A DNA stretch of 13,007 nt from HO2-45-28 sp964574495 (GTDB lineage: Bacteria; Patescibacteriota; Minisyncoccia; HO2-45-28): the NCBI GenBank assembly GCA_964574495.1, contig CAZNNT010000022.1, positions 1 through 13,007 on the forward strand, read 5' to 3'. A program made the translations under genes and the position numbers. Shown here in pieces: positions 12,766 through 13,007 of this stretch. The notes beneath the pieces were generated by a model. That model was not told the origin of the DNA, did not search any database, and worked only from the letters and a program-made list of their open reading frames with translations. The first letter of the stretch is position 1. Each line of letters starts with the position of its first letter.

Positions 12766-12822
12766 ATGAAAATAAAAGATTTATTTACCTTGAGCCGTGT
12801 CGAAAAGGCCAAAATCGGATAG
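12766..12822 (+). CDS. Possible 18-residue leader peptide before radC
   Basis: Short frame MKIKDLFTLSRVEKAKIG ending in TAG, with GGGGG close upstream of the ATG (spacing rather tight). It lies between the GC-rich palindrome and a second hairpin before radC. Its first residues resemble a RadC N-terminus (MKIKDL), so it might also be a remnant of a duplicated start. There is no other support for it being translated. Confidence 0.3.
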   Translation: MKIKDLFTLSRVEKAKIG

Positions 12823-12826
12823 GCCG

Positions 12827-12852
12827 CAATACGCCAGACGGATGGCGTATTG
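12827..12852 (+). other. Perfect 10-bp stem-loop in the radC leader
   Basis: CAATACGCCA and TGGCGTATTG around a 6-nt loop, 28 nt before the radC start. No T-tract follows, so it is not a standard terminator; it may be an operator or an RNA control hairpin. Confidence 0.6.
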
Positions 12853-12880
12853 GGTAAAAACAGCTTAAAATAAAGGAAAT

Positions 12881-13007
12881 ATGAGTAAATCATTCACGAT
12901 TCACGACTTACCCAAGGAGGAACGCCCGCGTGAGCGGTTGGTTAAATTTGGGGACCAGGCGCTTTCGGTCCAAGAATTATTACAGCTTATTTTAGGCCGC
13001 GGCGTTG
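12881..13007 (+). CDS. radC: RadC family protein (JAB/MPN domain), N-terminal fragment
   Basis: Partial gene cut by the window end; 42 codons are visible. The reading MSKSFTIHDLPKEERPRERL and then VKFGDQALSVQELLQLILGRGV matches the RadC N-terminal helix-hairpin region (consensus of the form LP-x-x-RPRE-x-L, G-x-x-ALS-x-x-ELL-x-x-LLG-x-G). The catalytic-type HPSGD/MPN part would lie beyond the window. The historical repair role is not well supported, and the biochemical function of RadC is unsettled. AAAGG lies 4 nt before the ATG. It is the only ordinary protein gene here transcribed away from the minus-strand block, behind a promoter, a terminator-like palindrome and a stem-loop. Confidence 0.9.
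   Translation, partial: MSKSFTIHDLPKEERPRERLVKFGDQALSVQELLQLILGRGV

Overview
The window most resembles a chromosomal piece of a small-genome bacterium of the Patescibacteria/CPR (Parcubacteria-like) type. This is an inference, drawn from compact same-strand gene strings, many short conserved-looking proteins without a clear family, a bacterial RRM protein, starts that mostly lack Shine-Dalgarno sequences, and a tRNA gene carrying a self-splicing intron. The standard bacterial code fits: TGA, TAA and TAG all end genes in sensible places.

Positions 1-7214 (all minus strand) form one long gene string that reads as a copper and extracytoplasmic-thiol module. In transcription order it holds a DUF1573 protein, a CcdA-type thiol transporter, a small membrane protein with a CxxC, a membrane-anchored thioredoxin with CPHC, an unrecognised anchored Cys/His-rich protein, a P1B-3 (CopB-like) copper ATPase with a metal-binding N-terminus, a small DoxX-like membrane protein, a Met/Trp-rich one-helix peptide, a short-chain dehydrogenase, a DoxX protein, and the start of tgt. 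The likely logic is that CcdA carries electrons outwards to the thioredoxin and other Cys proteins, while the ATPase exports copper that would otherwise damage those thiols.

Positions 7235-11461 (minus strand) hold a terminator, a two-gene unit (membrane protein and coiled-coil protein) with an excellent promoter and almost no leader, then rarA, an RdgB/ITPA-like nucleotide pyrophosphatase, a DUF167 protein, an RRM RNA-binding protein with a structured leader and its own promoter, a Cys-containing PD-(D/E)XK nuclease, and a small basic protein.

Positions 11412-13007 switch to the plus strand. A compact unit (promoter, RBS, 48-codon ORF, hairpin) is followed by the main find: a tRNA-Asn(GUU) gene interrupted inside its anticodon by a 562-nt group I intron. 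I could trace P1-P8 by hand, and the intron carries an HNH endonuclease ORF in its P1 loop. Downstream, the last 20 nt of the tRNA plus one base are repeated 214 nt further on, flanking a terminator and a hairpin-rich patch. The window ends with a promoter, a GC-rich terminator-like palindrome, a possible 18-residue leader peptide and the start of radC.
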